Shown: positions 1-9,885, numbered from the stretch's first letter. The stretch is DNA of 49,508 nucleotides from Cyanothece sp. BG0011 (GCF_003013815.1 NZ_PRLH01000008.1:1-49508); one strand, 5' to 3'. Made by a program: numbers and translations. The notes: generated by a model from the sequence alone, not told the origin.

Positions 1-192
1 AGGTCAATGGTTAAATCGACAGCATGGCCTAAATGGGGATAGATTTCAGCGTAAGCTTGTCCTGCGCTACTGTTGCCCCCTAAATAGACAATGTCTACTA
101 AAGGATGTTCTTGTAGTAGTCTAACTAATTGGACTCCGCCATATCCCGAAGCTCCAATAATTCCCACTGATATTTTTTTCTGACTCACCCAT
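1..192 (-). CDS. argC: N-acetyl-gamma-glutamyl-phosphate reductase, N-terminal part (cut by window edge)
   Basis: The 64 visible codons give the N-terminal Rossmann segment of ArgC, the NADPH-dependent arginine-biosynthesis enzyme that reduces N-acetylglutamyl phosphate to the semialdehyde. Visible motif: [18 protein letters not shown], the family's GASGYxG nucleotide-binding loop, then [10 protein letters not shown]. The start is ATG at 192; an in-frame stop lies five codons upstream, so no longer start fits. The catalytic cysteine lies beyond the window. It is transcribed leftward, away from the rest of the window. The family assignment is secure; nothing can be said about the C-terminus. 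Confidence 0.93.
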
Positions 193-318
193 ATCGATTA
201 ATTCCTAATACGATTTCTCTTTAATATTGCCATTGACCGCATTGTAATCTTAAAACAGAGTCTTGAATCAAAAGCTTTTGTAAAGTTGAAGTTTTCACGC
301 TTAACTGATTTGTACTAT

Positions 319-360
319 CTGCTCCCTGCTTCCTGCTCCCCCTGCTCCCCCTGCTCCCCA
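319..360. repeat. degenerate heptamer array (TGCTCCC type)
   Basis: About five head-to-tail copies of a TGCTCCC/CTGCTCCCC unit lie in the argC-DUF427 spacer. Similar arrays occur at 10361-10385 and near 46320. Short tandem heptamers in gene spacers are common in cyanobacteria. No coding potential is credible, although a small ORF runs through it. Confidence 0.75.
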
Positions 361-369
361 CACTCATAC

Positions 370-867
370 TTACCATCCCCAACTGCCGGGTTCCCCTTTA
401 AACGGTCCAACAACATCAGAGGTGATCCAACCTCCATAAAAGTTTCCGGGTTGGGGGGTGACGGTTTCCCCATCCACTAAACATTCATCCATCGGATCAG
501 CATAAAATGCCACATAATCTTTAATATCGGCAAAGTCTGGGGTGGGGTTGGGGTAATACCAAGCCACATTAACCACTTGTTTATCCTTGACGGTAAGGGT
601 GTAATAGTTTCCTGGGCCTTTCCATTCACAAAAAGAACCTTTTTCGGTGGGTTGTAAGTATTCCATTTTGATGTCTTCGGGGGGAATATAATAAGTCGGG
701 GGATGGGAGGTTTCTAAGACACGATAGGCTTTTTTGGTATCAGCAATAGTAACACCATTAAAAATGATTTGAATATGTTTATCACAGGGTTCTAAACGAG
801 GGGGACGAGGATAATCCCATACTGACTCTTGGCCTTCTTTGGGTTGAATGGGTTGGGGTCGAAACAT
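370..867 (-). CDS. DUF427 domain protein
   Basis: A 165-residue soluble protein with the DUF427 signature: a compact beta-rich core at about residues 30-145, including IQIIFNGVTIADT, the PPTYYIPPEDI stretch and the later FCEWKGPGNYYTL and AWYYPNPTP segments. The family is widespread in bacteria and fungi and has no established biochemical role. The N-terminal 30 residues (rich in Pro and charged residues) make it longer than the minimal domain of about 95 residues. The start is ATG at 867, preceded on its strand by a TTAATAG-type heptamer array. It stands alone between argC and the permease genes. Confidence 0.85.
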   Translation of the reverse strand: MFRPQPIQPKEGQESVWDYPRPPRLEPCDKHIQIIFNGVTIADTKKAYRVLETSHPPTYYIPPEDIKMEYLQPTEKGSFCEWKGPGNYYTLTVKDKQVVNVAWYYPNPTPDFADIKDYVAFYADPMDECLVDGETVTPQPGNFYGGWITSDVVGPFKGEPGSWGW

Positions 868-868
868 G

Positions 869-889
869 GTTAATAGTTAATAGTTAAGA
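869..889. repeat. three-unit heptamer repeat (GTTAATA)
   Basis: Units GTTAATA, GTTAATA and GTTAAGA are directly adjacent, immediately upstream of the DUF427 start codon. A palindrome with core TGGGCATTGCCCA follows at 893-905; the same core recurs at 40012-40026. Confidence 0.7.
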
Positions 890-892
890 AGA

Positions 893-905
893 TGGGCATT
901 GCCCA
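893..905. repeat. small palindrome TGGGCA-T-TGCCCA
   Basis: A perfect 6-bp inverted repeat with one central base, followed by CCTTACA. Near-identical sequence with the same CCTTAC flank occurs at 40011-40030, so this is a dispersed element and not a one-off hairpin. It sits between the DUF427 gene and the 3' end of the frameshifted permease. Confidence 0.7.
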
Positions 906-922
906 CCTTACAAAATTAACTC

Positions 923-2256
923 TTATCTTAACAAGAAAATTACCACATATAAAGCGGAGACAACTAACTGCATTGCCATCACCGGGAAACCATATTTAAG
1001 AAAGGTTTTAAAGGAAATGGGTTGACCATGTTGTTCAGAAACGCCGGCGGCCACAATATTAGAAGATGCCCCTACTAAAGTACCATTTCCTCCTAAGGTT
1101 GCCCCAAACATCATGGCATAAAATAAGGGTAAAACTTCGGGAGGTAAATGACCGGAAAAATCGGGATTTAAAATGTCAGGACTGGCTAAATTGATGTTAA
1201 CCAGATACTCTTTTAAAAGAGGAACCATGGCCACAACTAGGGGAATATTAGGAACTACACTCGATAGAATTCCAACTAAAAATAAGAGAACTAATGCCCC
1301 TAACATGATATTTTGACCAATGACTAAGGCGAGTATTTTGGATAAATAGCTAGTTACTCCCGTCTTTTGTAACCCCCAATTAAAACAAAGGTGGACATAA
1401 AAAATAATAGGGTACTCCAATCTAAATCTCGAAAGATATTATTGATGGTATCAATTTTACTTTGATGGGCTAAAATTAGAGCCAATACTGCCCCAAATAA
1501 GGCGACAGAGGCAGGAGCAATCGGAGTGGGTAACGATTCCCCAATCATGAAAAATAAGAGGACAAAAGCCATAATAACTCCCCCTAACATTAAGACTTTT
1601 GGGTGATTAATTTTTGGCTGGGGTAACTGATCTAAATGGGTAAATTTTTTGTTCCATATTTTAGCAAAAAGAAACGGGGCCATCACTAAAATAGTAATAA
1701 CGGCGATCGCTCCTCCTAAACTGAGTCGAGTTAGATAATCTGTAAAGCTTAAATTAATAGCATCCCCCACAATAAAAGTAGCCGGATCTCCTACTAACGT
1801 TAATAGTCCAGCACTATTAGCAACAAACACCATTAAAATGAGCAAGGGAACAAAATCTACGCCTATTTCTTGAGCAATAGGAGGAATTAATGGAGCTAAT
1901 AACATCACTGTTGTCGCATTAGGTAAAACGGCACAAATTGGGGTAGTAACACCAATAATTCCCATAACTAAAAGTTTACCGCTTCCTTTAGCCATTAACA
2001 CCATTTGAGTGGCTAAATATTCAAAAATTTTTGTCGGCTCAAAGGCTCTGACTAAAACCATAACTCCAAAAAATAGAGCTAATGTTCCATGACTATTACT
2101 AATATAATCAAATGCTTCTTGTAGGGTCATTATGTGGGTAAAAACAAGAATTAAAGCCCCCAAAAAAGCAGCGGCAGTGATGTGTAATCTTTCGGTCATA
2201 ATGGCAAACATTACACCGATGAAACTAGAGATAGAAATAAGTGCGGGTAAAGACAT
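923..2256 (-). pseudogene. ArsB/NhaD-type (SLC13-like) membrane permease, frameshifted
   Basis: Two overlapping reading frames together encode one polytopic transporter of about 445 residues. The upstream frame (from ATG 2256, preceded by AAAGGAGC) carries PNATTVMLLAPLI and the GDPATFIVGDAI hairpin typical of the ArsB/NhaD group. It reads to ...LIGG and then hits a stop. The downstream frame resumes with LQKTGVTSYLSKIL and carries GGNGTLVGASSNIVAAG. The switch falls at the run of five C at 1373-1377 (five G on the coding strand); one extra base restores a single frame. The gene follows the 594-residue permease by 24 bp, so they probably share a transcript. The substrate is unknown (anion, or Na+/H+ exchange). 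Either a sequencing error or a real inactivating deletion is possible. Confidence 0.8.
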
Positions 2257-2280
2257 AATTATTGCTCCTTTCTTGTTTAA

Positions 2281-4065
2281 TTAAAGTCCATAAATTAAGG
2301 TAATCAGTAACGGGGTTCCTATCATAAATAATAGATTTAGCCATAAACCAATTTTTACAAAATCTGAAAATTTATAGCCTCCTGGTGCATAAACCATTGT
2401 ATTAGTTTGGTAGCCAATGGGGGTTAAAAAGCTATTAGATGCAGCGAAGGTAACAGCAAAAATAAACGCCATTGGATTCAAAGTTAAGGATTTTGCGACT
2501 TCCACTGCAATGGGAATCATTAAAACAACACTGGCATTATTAGATAAAATTTCTGTCATTAATGAAGTCACAATATAAAAACAAGTTAAAAGCCAATAAC
2601 CTGATAAATGACCTCCTAAGTCAACTAAAAAGTTAGCTAACCATTCAGTGGTTCCTGAGTTTTCCATGGCAATGCCTAACGGAATTAATCCAGCCAATAA
2701 AAAGATAATATCCCAACGCACTGCACCGTAGATTTCTCCTGGTTTTAAACATCCAGTAATAACCATTAAAATTACTCCCATTAAACTACTAACGAGGATA
2801 GGTAAAATATTAAAAGCAGCGATAAGAATAACTCCTAAAATAATAGATAATGCTATCCAAGCTTTATCAGTTCTAAGGGTTTCTAAGTCCCTTTCTTCTA
2901 ACACTAATAATTCTCTAGTAGTTTGTAGACCGATAAAACTCTCTTTTGGGGCTTGTATAAGTAATAAATCTCCAAATTTAATGGAAAGTTTACCGAGCCT
3001 TTCTCTAACTAATTCTTCACCTCTACGGACAGCTAATACAGTGGAATTATACCGTTGTCGAAACCTTAAATCTTTTAGGGTTGAACCAATCAAACGGGAA
3101 TTAGATAACACCAAAACTTCTGCGATTTTTTCCTCACTTTCTTGATTAGTTTGTTCTAGGTTACTAAATTTAAAATCGGCAAAAATTTCGACTCCTTTTT
3201 CATCTTTAATTTGTAGTAAACTTTCACGACTTCCTCTGACTAATAAGATATCTCCAACGGATAATCTTTTATCAGCAAAAGGGGAAATAAAATGGGTGTC
3301 ATTATGGATTAACTCTAAGACATCAATATCAAACTTACGTTGAATTCCACTTTGTTTTAAGGTTTGTTTTACTAAACTAGAATTCGGTAAAATAATCAAT
3401 TCTGTAACATAATCTTTTAAGTCATAATTTTCACTCATTAAGTTACTTTTTGCTGGTATTCTTTCAGATAACAACTTAGGAGCAAAAATCATTAAATAAA
3501 CTAAACCAATAATAAAAGTAATGATTCCTAATCCTGTAAACTGAAATAAGCTAAATTCCCCATAACCTAACTGTTTAGAAACACCACTAGCTAAAAGATT
3601 AGTTGATGTGCCAATTAAAGTTAACATTCCGCCTAAAATAGTGACAAAAGATAAAGGAATTAAGAGTTTAGAAACGGATATTTTTCTCTGTTTACACCAA
3701 GCTTCAACAATGGGTAAAAAAATAGCAACCACAGCCGTATTATTAATAAAAGCACTAATAGGACCTACAATTAAACCCATGACTAAAATTTGTTGACTGG
3801 CACTTTTTCCACCCCATTTCATTAACAAATCTCGAACAATTTGTATCACTCCTGTACGAGTAATTCCTGCACTTAAAATAAACATGGCCATCACGGTAAT
3901 GGTGGCATTATTCGCAAATCCTGAAATTCCTTCCTCTGGACTCACTAACTTGAGTAAAATCAAAACAACAGCCACCGATAAAGCAGTTAAATCAGCCGGT
4001 AGCCATTCAAAAACAAAGAAAACTAGAGCAATAATAATAATGGAAATAGTTAGAAGAATTGGCAT
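2281..4065 (-). CDS. SLC13 family permease with two internal TrkA-C (RCK-C) domains
   Basis: A 594-residue inner-membrane transporter of the divalent anion/Na+ symporter type. Two membrane halves (about residues 1-200 and 400-594) flank a soluble insert holding two tandem TrkA-C-like domains (about 215-290 and 305-385; each ends in a VGDILLVRG / FGDLLLIQA strand). Transport-site motifs are visible: FINNTAVV near 107-114 and GTSTN near 152-156 in the first half, LSNNASVVLMIP in the second. Cyanobacterial relatives are annotated as sulfate/Na+ symporters, but the substrate cannot be read from sequence. RCK-C domains in other transporters bind small ligands, so gating by a ligand is a reasonable inference. 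First gene of a two-permease unit. Confidence 0.85.
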   Translation of the reverse strand: MPILLTISIIIIALVFFVFEWLPADLTALSVAVVLILLKLVSPEEGISGFANNATITVMAMFILSAGITRTGVIQIVRDLLMKWGGKSASQQILVMGLIVGPISAFINNTAVVAIFLPIVEAWCKQRKISVSKLLIPLSFVTILGGMLTLIGTSTNLLASGVSKQLGYGEFSLFQFTGLGIITFIIGLVYLMIFAPKLLSERIPAKSNLMSENYDLKDYVTELIILPNSSLVKQTLKQSGIQRKFDIDVLELIHNDTHFISPFADKRLSVGDILLVRGSRESLLQIKDEKGVEIFADFKFSNLEQTNQESEEKIAEVLVLSNSRLIGSTLKDLRFRQRYNSTVLAVRRGEELVRERLGKLSIKFGDLLLIQAPKESFIGLQTTRELLVLEERDLETLRTDKAWIALSIILGVILIAAFNILPILVSSLMGVILMVITGCLKPGEIYGAVRWDIIFLLAGLIPLGIAMENSGTTEWLANFLVDLGGHLSGYWLLTCFYIVTSLMTEILSNNASVVLMIPIAVEVAKSLTLNPMAFIFAVTFAASNSFLTPIGYQTNTMVYAPGGYKFSDFVKIGLWLNLLFMIGTPLLITLIYGL

Positions 4066-4067
4066 AT

Positions 4068-4102
4068 TTTAGAATTTAGAATTTAGAATTTAGAATTTAG
4101 AA
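4068..4102. repeat. five-unit heptamer repeat (TTTAGAA)
   Basis: Five exact consecutive copies of TTTAGAA lie directly upstream of the SLC13 gene start (minus strand). A variant of the same array occurs after narB at 33288-33320. Confidence 0.9.
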
Positions 4103-4212
4103 TGTAAAAAAAGATCCTAAACTATAAATAATTGTTCACTGATGATAGAGTGAGGAATAGGCAAGAGATTCTTTAAATGTTTGCTACCTATTCCTAGAAT
4201 GTTGGACTTTGT

Positions 4213-7029
4213 CTAAATGTTTTTAAATTTAGATTTAGACTTAGGTTTTCTCTGGAAAAACCAGCGAGAAATCAACTTTTCTAACTCGATCCAAACAAAC
4301 ATTAAAGCACTAAATCCAAAACAGATTAACAACTCAGAAAAACTCAGGGTATGAGTGCCAAAAAACTGTTGTAATGGAGGAACATAAATCAACAAAATTT
4401 GCAAACAAGTGGTTAAAGTGACTGCCCCTAAAATATAAGGATTAGAAAAAGGATTGAGATTAATAGTTAACTGACTATCCGATCGCACCGCTAACCCGTG
4501 GCCCATCTGGGCTAAACACAAGGTGGTAAAGACCATGGTTTTCCAGCGATCGGGATCACCAGATTGATGAGCGTGATCATAAGCCCATACCATCAAAAGA
4601 ATGGTCAAAATAGCAAAAATAACCCCAATTCTCACCATATATAAGCCTAAACCTCTAGAAAAAATGCTTTCACGGGGACTATAAGGCGGACGCTGCATCA
4701 CGTTGGGTTCTGCTGGTTCCATAGCCAAAGCTAAAGCCGGTAAACCATCGGTAACAAGGTTCATCCAGAGAATTTGTAACGGGGATAGGGGAACCCCACC
4801 CAACCCAATCAGAGGGGCTGCTGCAATCACCAACACTTCGCCGATATTGCTACCTAAAATGTACTTGATGAAGCGACGAATATTATCGTAAACCACCCGT
4901 CCCTCTTCTGTGGCAGCGACAATGGTGGCAAAATTATCATCCAGTAAAATGGCATCGCTGGCCTCTTTACTAACATCGGTTCCGGTGATACCCATCGCGA
5001 TACCAATATCTGCTTGTTTGAGGGCCGGGGCATCATTAACCCCGTCCCCTGTCATGGCCACAAACTCCCCTTGGTGTTGCAGGGCCTGGACAATTTGCAA
5101 TTTATGTTCCGGGGCAACACGGGCATAAACACTCACCTTTGAAACGATTTTTCTCAGTTCTAAGGGGTTCATTTGTTCTAAATCTTGGCCCGTGACAATG
5201 GAATCATGGGGTTGGGCAATACCTAACTCAGTGGCGATCGCTTGGGCCGTTAGGGGATGATCTCCGGTAATCATAACGGGGCGAATACCAGCGTTACGGC
5301 AACTTAACACCGCTTGTTTAACTTCTTTGCGAGGGGCATCAATCATGGCCACTAATCCCAACCAAATCAGCCCGTTTTCTGCTGTTTCTGAGTCATGATC
5401 TTCAGGAACCTCATCCAGGAGTTTGATCCCTAACCCTAACACCCGTAATCCTTGGGCAGCCCATTGGTCGTTTTGGGCTAAAATTTGCCTCCGTTGTTCA
5501 TGATTGAGAGAAACAGCTTGATTATTTCGATAAATCTTAGTGCATCGTTCTAAGACAATTTCTGGGGAACCCTTGCTATACATGATATAGGGGCTGGTTT
5601 CTTTCTCTTGAAACGTTTTAACCACCACCGACATTCGTTTACGTTCCGAAGAAAAGGGAATTTCAGCCACACGGGGCATTTCTAACCATAGGTCCTCCCG
5701 ATAGAAACCTGCTTTACCTCCCAAAGTCAATAAAGCCCCTTCGGTGGGATCGCCTAAAATCTCCCAGTTTTTTGCTTTTTTGTGGAGTAGAGCATCATTA
5801 CAGAAGACACAAGCTCGTAAAAGTTGTTCTAATTCGGGATTAATGTCGTATTCATCACTATTCTGAACGATAAAATCTCCTTGTGGGGCGTATCCTTCCC
5901 CAGTCACTTCGTAAGTATGGCTTCCTGTGTGAATCTTTTGAACCACCATTTTATTTTGGGTTAGGGTTCCTGTTTTATCGGAACAAATAGTAGTAACTGA
6001 TCCCAAGGTTTCCACCGCCGGTAACTTACGAATTAAGGCGTGACGGCGTACCATGCGCTGAGTTCCAATGGCTAAGGTTACGGTAACGACGGCCGGCAAC
6101 CCTTCGGGAACCACCGCCACCGCCATGCTCAAAGAAACCTCTAATAATTCCTCGAAATTTTGCCATCCTGAGCGCAAAACCCCCACAAATACCACTAAGA
6201 CCACTAAAACTAAAGAACTACTCACTAAGACGTTGCCGAGTTGGGACATTCTGCGTTGTAAGGGTGTGTCTTCTGCTTCTACGCCTTGGATGAGGGTGGC
6301 AATGTGGCCGATCTCGGTGTCCATACCGGTGCGAGTTACCAGCACTTTGCCCCGTCCCTGAACCACTTCTGTGCCTTGAAAGACTAAATTAATGCGATCG
6401 CCTAAGGGAACCCCTTCCCCTAAAACGATGTCAGCTTGTTTATTGACGGTTTCCGCTTCTCCCGTTAAAGCAGACTCCCGAATTTGTAGATTATGGCTTT
6501 CCATTAAACGACCATCGGCCGCCAGGGAGACACCGGCCTCCAATAACATAATGTCCCCTGGAACGAGTTCGGTGGCTGAAATTTCTTCCACTTGACCGGC
6601 ACGAATAACCCGTACATTAGGAGAAGATAAGCGTTTTAAGGCAGCTAAAGCTTTTTCTGCTTGACTTTCTTGAAAATACCCTAATAATCCATTGAGAATG
6701 ACAATGGCGAAGATAGCCACCGCATCTTTAGGAAATGCTTGTTGTCGGATATCTAAAACAGCAGAGATGACGGCCACCGCCATTAACATCACTAGCATGA
6801 TATTGGTGAACTGTTCCCATAAAATTGTTAACGGGGAACGGCCAGCCATTTCTTTGAGTTCGTTGGGACCGAAATATTGCTGACGTTGTTTGATTTGGTC
6901 TTGGGTTAAGCCTTGGTTAGCATCACTGTGTAATTTTTCTAAGGATGCGTCCACAGACAGGGCCTGCCATGAGTCACTAAGTTCGGGAAAGGCAGGAGAC
7001 GGGGAAGTAGAGGTGGTAGGAAAGGTCAT
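4213..7029 (-). CDS. SERCA/PacL-type Ca2+-transporting P-type ATPase
   Basis: A 938-residue P2A-type ATPase that would export Ca2+ from the cytoplasm using ATP. Visible: actuator motif SALTGE near residue 187, phosphorylation motif [10 protein letters not shown] with Asp351, nucleotide-domain KGSPE near 486, hinge [10 protein letters not shown] near 660. All key Ca2+-site residues of SERCA have counterparts: PEGLP at 308-312 in TM4, SNIGE ending at Glu731 in TM5, and NLVTDG with Asn757, Thr760 and Asp761 in TM6. The gene starts 19 bp after exoD on the same strand, so both probably lie on one transcript behind the c-di-AMP riboswitch. The family is secure; Ca2+ specificity is inferred from the conserved site. 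Compare the second ATPase at 13021. Confidence 0.92.
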   Translation of the reverse strand: MTFPTTSTSPSPAFPELSDSWQALSVDASLEKLHSDANQGLTQDQIKQRQQYFGPNELKEMAGRSPLTILWEQFTNIMLVMLMAVAVISAVLDIRQQAFPKDAVAIFAIVILNGLLGYFQESQAEKALAALKRLSSPNVRVIRAGQVEEISATELVPGDIMLLEAGVSLAADGRLMESHNLQIRESALTGEAETVNKQADIVLGEGVPLGDRINLVFQGTEVVQGRGKVLVTRTGMDTEIGHIATLIQGVEAEDTPLQRRMSQLGNVLVSSSLVLVVLVVFVGVLRSGWQNFEELLEVSLSMAVAVVPEGLPAVVTVTLAIGTQRMVRRHALIRKLPAVETLGSVTTICSDKTGTLTQNKMVVQKIHTGSHTYEVTGEGYAPQGDFIVQNSDEYDINPELEQLLRACVFCNDALLHKKAKNWEILGDPTEGALLTLGGKAGFYREDLWLEMPRVAEIPFSSERKRMSVVVKTFQEKETSPYIMYSKGSPEIVLERCTKIYRNNQAVSLNHEQRRQILAQNDQWAAQGLRVLGLGIKLLDEVPEDHDSETAENGLIWLGLVAMIDAPRKEVKQAVLSCRNAGIRPVMITGDHPLTAQAIATELGIAQPHDSIVTGQDLEQMNPLELRKIVSKVSVYARVAPEHKLQIVQALQHQGEFVAMTGDGVNDAPALKQADIGIAMGITGTDVSKEASDAILLDDNFATIVAATEEGRVVYDNIRRFIKYILGSNIGEVLVIAAAPLIGLGGVPLSPLQILWMNLVTDGLPALALAMEPAEPNVMQRPPYSPRESIFSRGLGLYMVRIGVIFAILTILLMVWAYDHAHQSGDPDRWKTMVFTTLCLAQMGHGLAVRSDSQLTINLNPFSNPYILGAVTLTTCLQILLIYVPPLQQFFGTHTLSFSELLICFGFSALMFVWIELEKLISRWFFQRKPKSKSKFKNI

Positions 7030-7048
7030 AGGAGTTAGTTTAAGAGGA

Positions 7049-7654
7049 TTATTGAAAGATTTTGGGTAAAAATTGGGGAGCTTGCCAGGCTAGATAGGCC
7101 AGAGAACCGAAGAATAGGGTATTGAGCAGAGTTAAGCCATAACCGACACACATCATCAGTCCGTCTTTTTCGAGGGTGGCCACGGCCAGAACCAAAATAG
7201 CGATGGTGGGTAGGGGGTTGGTGAAAGGGATGGGTAACATCAGTAACACCGCTAACCAGGCCATACATAAGCCATTGCCTCGCCAAACTAAGGGATGGTT
7301 AGCAACGGTGAAAAAGCGAGGACGGCTGACTTTTTCTAGGTGTTTGGTCACTTTTTTTAAATTTTTGAGTAATTGTGTTGTAAAACCTTTAGGAAACTGG
7401 AATTCAGCGACGGGTTGGGGTAGCCAAGGCGATCGCCGTCCTAACCCCATTTGCAGGGATAACAGTAAACAACCTCCCCCTAAAATGCTCGAAAAACCAG
7501 GCGGCATGGGAAATAAAAACGGTAACACCAGTAAACTGATGGTTAAACAAAAACCTCGTTCTGACGTTTGTGAGAGAATTTCTCTTAAAGTCAGGGGACG
7601 AAGTAGCAAACAATTAAGTAAGGTTTCAAGATCCTCAGAAAATCTTAATTTCAT
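7049..7654 (-). CDS. exoD: ExoD family membrane protein
   Basis: A 201-residue integral membrane protein of the ExoD family, first described for exopolysaccharide synthesis and alkali tolerance in rhizobia; the molecular activity is unknown. Features: N-terminal [28 protein letters not shown], a Pro-rich loop PMPPG, a charged cytoplasmic stretch (about 95-120) and several hydrophobic segments, including [20 protein letters not shown]. The start is ATG at 7654. It precedes the Ca2+ ATPase by 19 bp. About 280 bp upstream on the same strand is a c-di-AMP riboswitch, suggesting control by that messenger, though part of the leader between them is unexplained. Confidence 0.88.
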   Translation of the reverse strand: MKLRFSEDLETLLNCLLLRPLTLREILSQTSERGFCLTISLLVLPFLFPMPPGFSSILGGGCLLLSLQMGLGRRSPWLPQPVAEFQFPKGFTTQLLKNLKKVTKHLEKVSRPRFFTVANHPLVWRGNGLCMAWLAVLLMLPIPFTNPLPTIAILVLAVATLEKDGLMMCVGYGLTLLNTLFFGSLAYLAWQAPQFLPKIFQ

Positions 7655-7694
7655 TTACTAATCCGTTATTTTTATTGATAACCCTATTTTTTAA

Positions 7695-7714
7695 GGGCGA
7701 ACATCAGTTCGCCC
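7695..7714. repeat. hairpin of the GGG...CCCCTA(C) family (GGGCGAAC/GTTCGCCC)
   Basis: An 8-bp perfect stem GGGCGAAC/GTTCGCCC with loop ATCA, followed by CTAG. No T-run follows on either strand at the expected distance, so it is not a classical terminator. It belongs to the dispersed hairpin family described in the findings and lies in the exoD leader. Confidence 0.75.
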
Positions 7715-7931
7715 CTAGTGGTTTGAGTTCATTTTCTTCTCTAAATAGCTATCACGATAGGTTTCAGCTATTCATCGCTAAAAAATGTCTATATTTTGTT
7801 TCTAATTTCTTTTTGTTATGTGCTTCTCATACCTTGAGCCTCAATTTCAAAACAACAATCTAAGTTAAAGTAGGGTCAAACTCAGAGTCACTGAATGAAA
7901 TCAAGGCATTTTTTTAAATGCTGATTGTTCA

Positions 7932-8056
7932 GTCTCCTCTCATTGCCGACGAGGTTAGCTGACGGGCTAGGATTGAGAGTTATCCCTTTCTAGTTGGCGT
8001 TCCCCTAGAAATGCGCCCCACGATTGGTTCCCCCGCTTTCTTACTTGCCAATTTTG
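7932..8056 (-). promoter_or_regulatory. c-di-AMP riboswitch (ydaO/yuaA class)
   Basis: On the minus strand this segment carries, in order, the conserved blocks of the ydaO/yuaA aptamer: GCGGGGGAACCAA, then TGGGGCGCAT, a variable hairpin (TTTCTAGG...CTAGAAA), AGGGATAACTCTC, and the diagnostic CCCGTCAGCTAACCTCG followed by GGCAATGAGAGGAG. A closing stem can form between AUUGGC (5') and GGCAAU (3') with one G-G mismatch. This class binds cyclic di-AMP and usually turns genes off; known targets elsewhere concern K+ transport, osmotic balance and wall metabolism. The next gene downstream on this strand is exoD, then the Ca2+ ATPase. A 6-bp stem GCATTT/AAATGC follows at 7906-7921, without a clear U-tract. 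Recognised from memory of the consensus, not by a covariance search. Confidence 0.85.
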
Positions 8057-8268
8057 GTCAACAAGAAACTAGGCTGACTTTCCTTTACTCTATTTATTAC
8101 CTGACTTGGGGACATTTGTCAAGAGTTTATTCCTCTTTTTATAAAAAGTTAATGTTTTAACCTCTGTTATATAATAAAAAAAGACTGATAAATTAGGCAA
8201 TATCTACTTATTTTATTCTATTTTACATCAACTCATTCAACTAATTATAAATTAATTAATTTTGGTCT
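8057..8268. other. AT-rich spacer between riboswitch and GTPase gene
   Basis: No ORF, tRNA or clear repeat is seen. It should hold the divergent promoters of the riboswitch transcript (minus) and the GTPase gene (plus). Several TATAAT-like hexamers occur in the AT-rich part from 8160 on, but none can be singled out. Confidence 0.5.
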
Positions 8269-9885
8269 ATGCCTCTTCCTCGTTTAATAATTCTAATCAT
8301 TGGTTTATGTATAATCATTGGCTTAATTATCTGGTTAATTAACTCTATTTATCGACTTTATATATCCATTTCTTTTACGGCTCCCTTATTAGCTAATTTT
8401 CTCATTTTTCTGATTATGGGATTATTAGGGTTGCTAATTTATGCTTTCATTTATTATTTTAATATTTTTTCTTCTCGTAAAAAGTCTCGTCGTCGTAATA
8501 AGCGTTATGCTAACCTAAAATTACCCGAACAAAAAACAGAAGCTGCTCAAGAAAACTTAAATGCCATTCGCAGACAACTCGAAACCATTCAAGATAAAGT
8601 CGCTCAAAAAGCATTATTAAATCGCTCCCAAGAAATTGCCGAAAATTTAAGGAGAGGAGAGTTTAAAGTCGTTGTTTTTGGCACAGGTTCAGCCGGAAAA
8701 ACCTCTTTAGTTAATGCCTTATTAGGAGAAATTATCGGTCAAGTTCAAGCTACCATGGGAACGACAAAAATAGGAGAAACCTATTCTTTAAAATTAAAAG
8801 GTTTATCCAGAGAAATATTAATTACCGATACCCCTGGAATCTTAGAAGCAGGAATAGAAGGAACGGAAAGAGAACAGTTAGCTAGACAGTTAGCAACGGA
8901 AGCGGATTTACTCTTATTTGTCGTTGATAATGATTTAAGACAGTCAGAATATAAACCCTTACAAATTTTAGTCGATATTGGAAAGCGATCGCTATTAGTT
9001 TTTAATAAAGTTGATCTTTATACCGAAGAAGAAGAAACCCAAATTTTACAGCAACTCAAAGAAAGAGTAAAATCATTTATCCCTGAACAAGACGTTATTT
9101 CTGTAGCGGCTAATCCTCAAAGCTTTCCATCCCAAACCGGTCAAAAAGTTCAACCGTCTCCTGATATTCTTCCCTTAATTAAACGCTTAGCAACTATTTT
9201 AAGAGCAGAAGGAGAAGACTTAATCGCTGATAATATTTTATTACAATCCCAACGATTAGGAGAAGAAGCCAGAAACCTCATTGATCGTCAAAGAAAACGA
9301 CAAAGCGATCAGATTATTGATCGTTATCAATGGATTAGTGCAGGGGTGATTGCTGTTACACCTTTACCCGTGGTTGATATGTTAGCCACCGCAGCCGTTA
9401 ATGCTCAAATGGTAATAGAAATCGGCAAAGTTTATGGCTGTGAAATTAATAGCGATCGCGGTAAAGAATTAGCGTTATCATTAGGGAGGACGTTAGTTAG
9501 TTTAGGGGTGGTTAAAGGGGCGATCGATCTCTTAGGAAAAGCCTTACAATTACATATCGCCACCTATTTAGTCGGGAAAGCTATTCAAGGGGTTACCGCA
9601 GCTTATTTAACCCGTATTGCTGGTAAAAGCTTTGTTGAATATTTCCGTCAAGATCAAGACTGGGGTGATGGAGGAATGACAGAAGTGGTACAACGACAGT
9701 TTCAACTCAGTCGAAAGGATGAATTTCTCAAAGCTTTTGTCAAGGATGCTATCACTAAAGTGGTGCAACCCTTATCAGACAGTTGGGAAGAAGAGACAGA
9801 AGAGATGGAAGATAGAAAACCCCTCAAACAACCCCCTCTGCAACAACAAGCGGTGTTAGAAGATGAAGAGGAGGATGATTGGTAA
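8269..9885 (+). CDS. membrane-anchored GTPase with C-terminal DUF697
   Basis: A 538-residue protein. Two hydrophobic segments (about 5-30 and 40-65) are followed by a basic stretch KKSRRRNKR, a coiled-coil-like region (about 85-130) and a TRAFAC-type G domain. G1 is GTGSAGKTS at 138-146, G3 DTPG at 187-190, G4 NKVD at 246-249. The C-terminal third matches DUF697 (VDMLATAAVNAQMV region), a domain linked to membrane-bound GTPases such as YcjF. The tail is acidic (EDEEEDDW). The molecular role is unknown; GTP binding is well supported. It stands alone, divergent from the riboswitch transcript. Confidence 0.85.
   Translation: MPLPRLIILIIGLCIIIGLIIWLINSIYRLYISISFTAPLLANFLIFLIMGLLGLLIYAFIYYFNIFSSRKKSRRRNKRYANLKLPEQKTEAAQENLNAIRRQLETIQDKVAQKALLNRSQEIAENLRRGEFKVVVFGTGSAGKTSLVNALLGEIIGQVQATMGTTKIGETYSLKLKGLSREILITDTPGILEAGIEGTEREQLARQLATEADLLLFVVDNDLRQSEYKPLQILVDIGKRSLLVFNKVDLYTEEEETQILQQLKERVKSFIPEQDVISVAANPQSFPSQTGQKVQPSPDILPLIKRLATILRAEGEDLIADNILLQSQRLGEEARNLIDRQRKRQSDQIIDRYQWISAGVIAVTPLPVVDMLATAAVNAQMVIEIGKVYGCEINSDRGKELALSLGRTLVSLGVVKGAIDLLGKALQLHIATYLVGKAIQGVTAAYLTRIAGKSFVEYFRQDQDWGDGGMTEVVQRQFQLSRKDEFLKAFVKDAITKVVQPLSDSWEEETEEMEDRKPLKQPPLQQQAVLEDEEEDDW

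Noticed and set aside
286-480. Small plus-strand ORF through the TGCTCCC array
   Set aside because: It is a by-product of the heptamer period and overlaps the DUF427 gene on the other strand.
1354-1420. Programmed frameshift in the permease
   Set aside because: No slippery heptamer plus downstream structure was evident; a simple one-base deletion in a five-base run explains it better.
7675-7863. 62-codon plus-strand ORF between exoD and the riboswitch
   Set aside because: Low-complexity hydrophobic product, no family, no ribosome site, and lies opposite the exoD leader.
7906-7921. Riboswitch terminator
   Set aside because: The 6-bp AT-rich stem lacks a proper U-tract on the minus strand; mentioned only as a possible structure.
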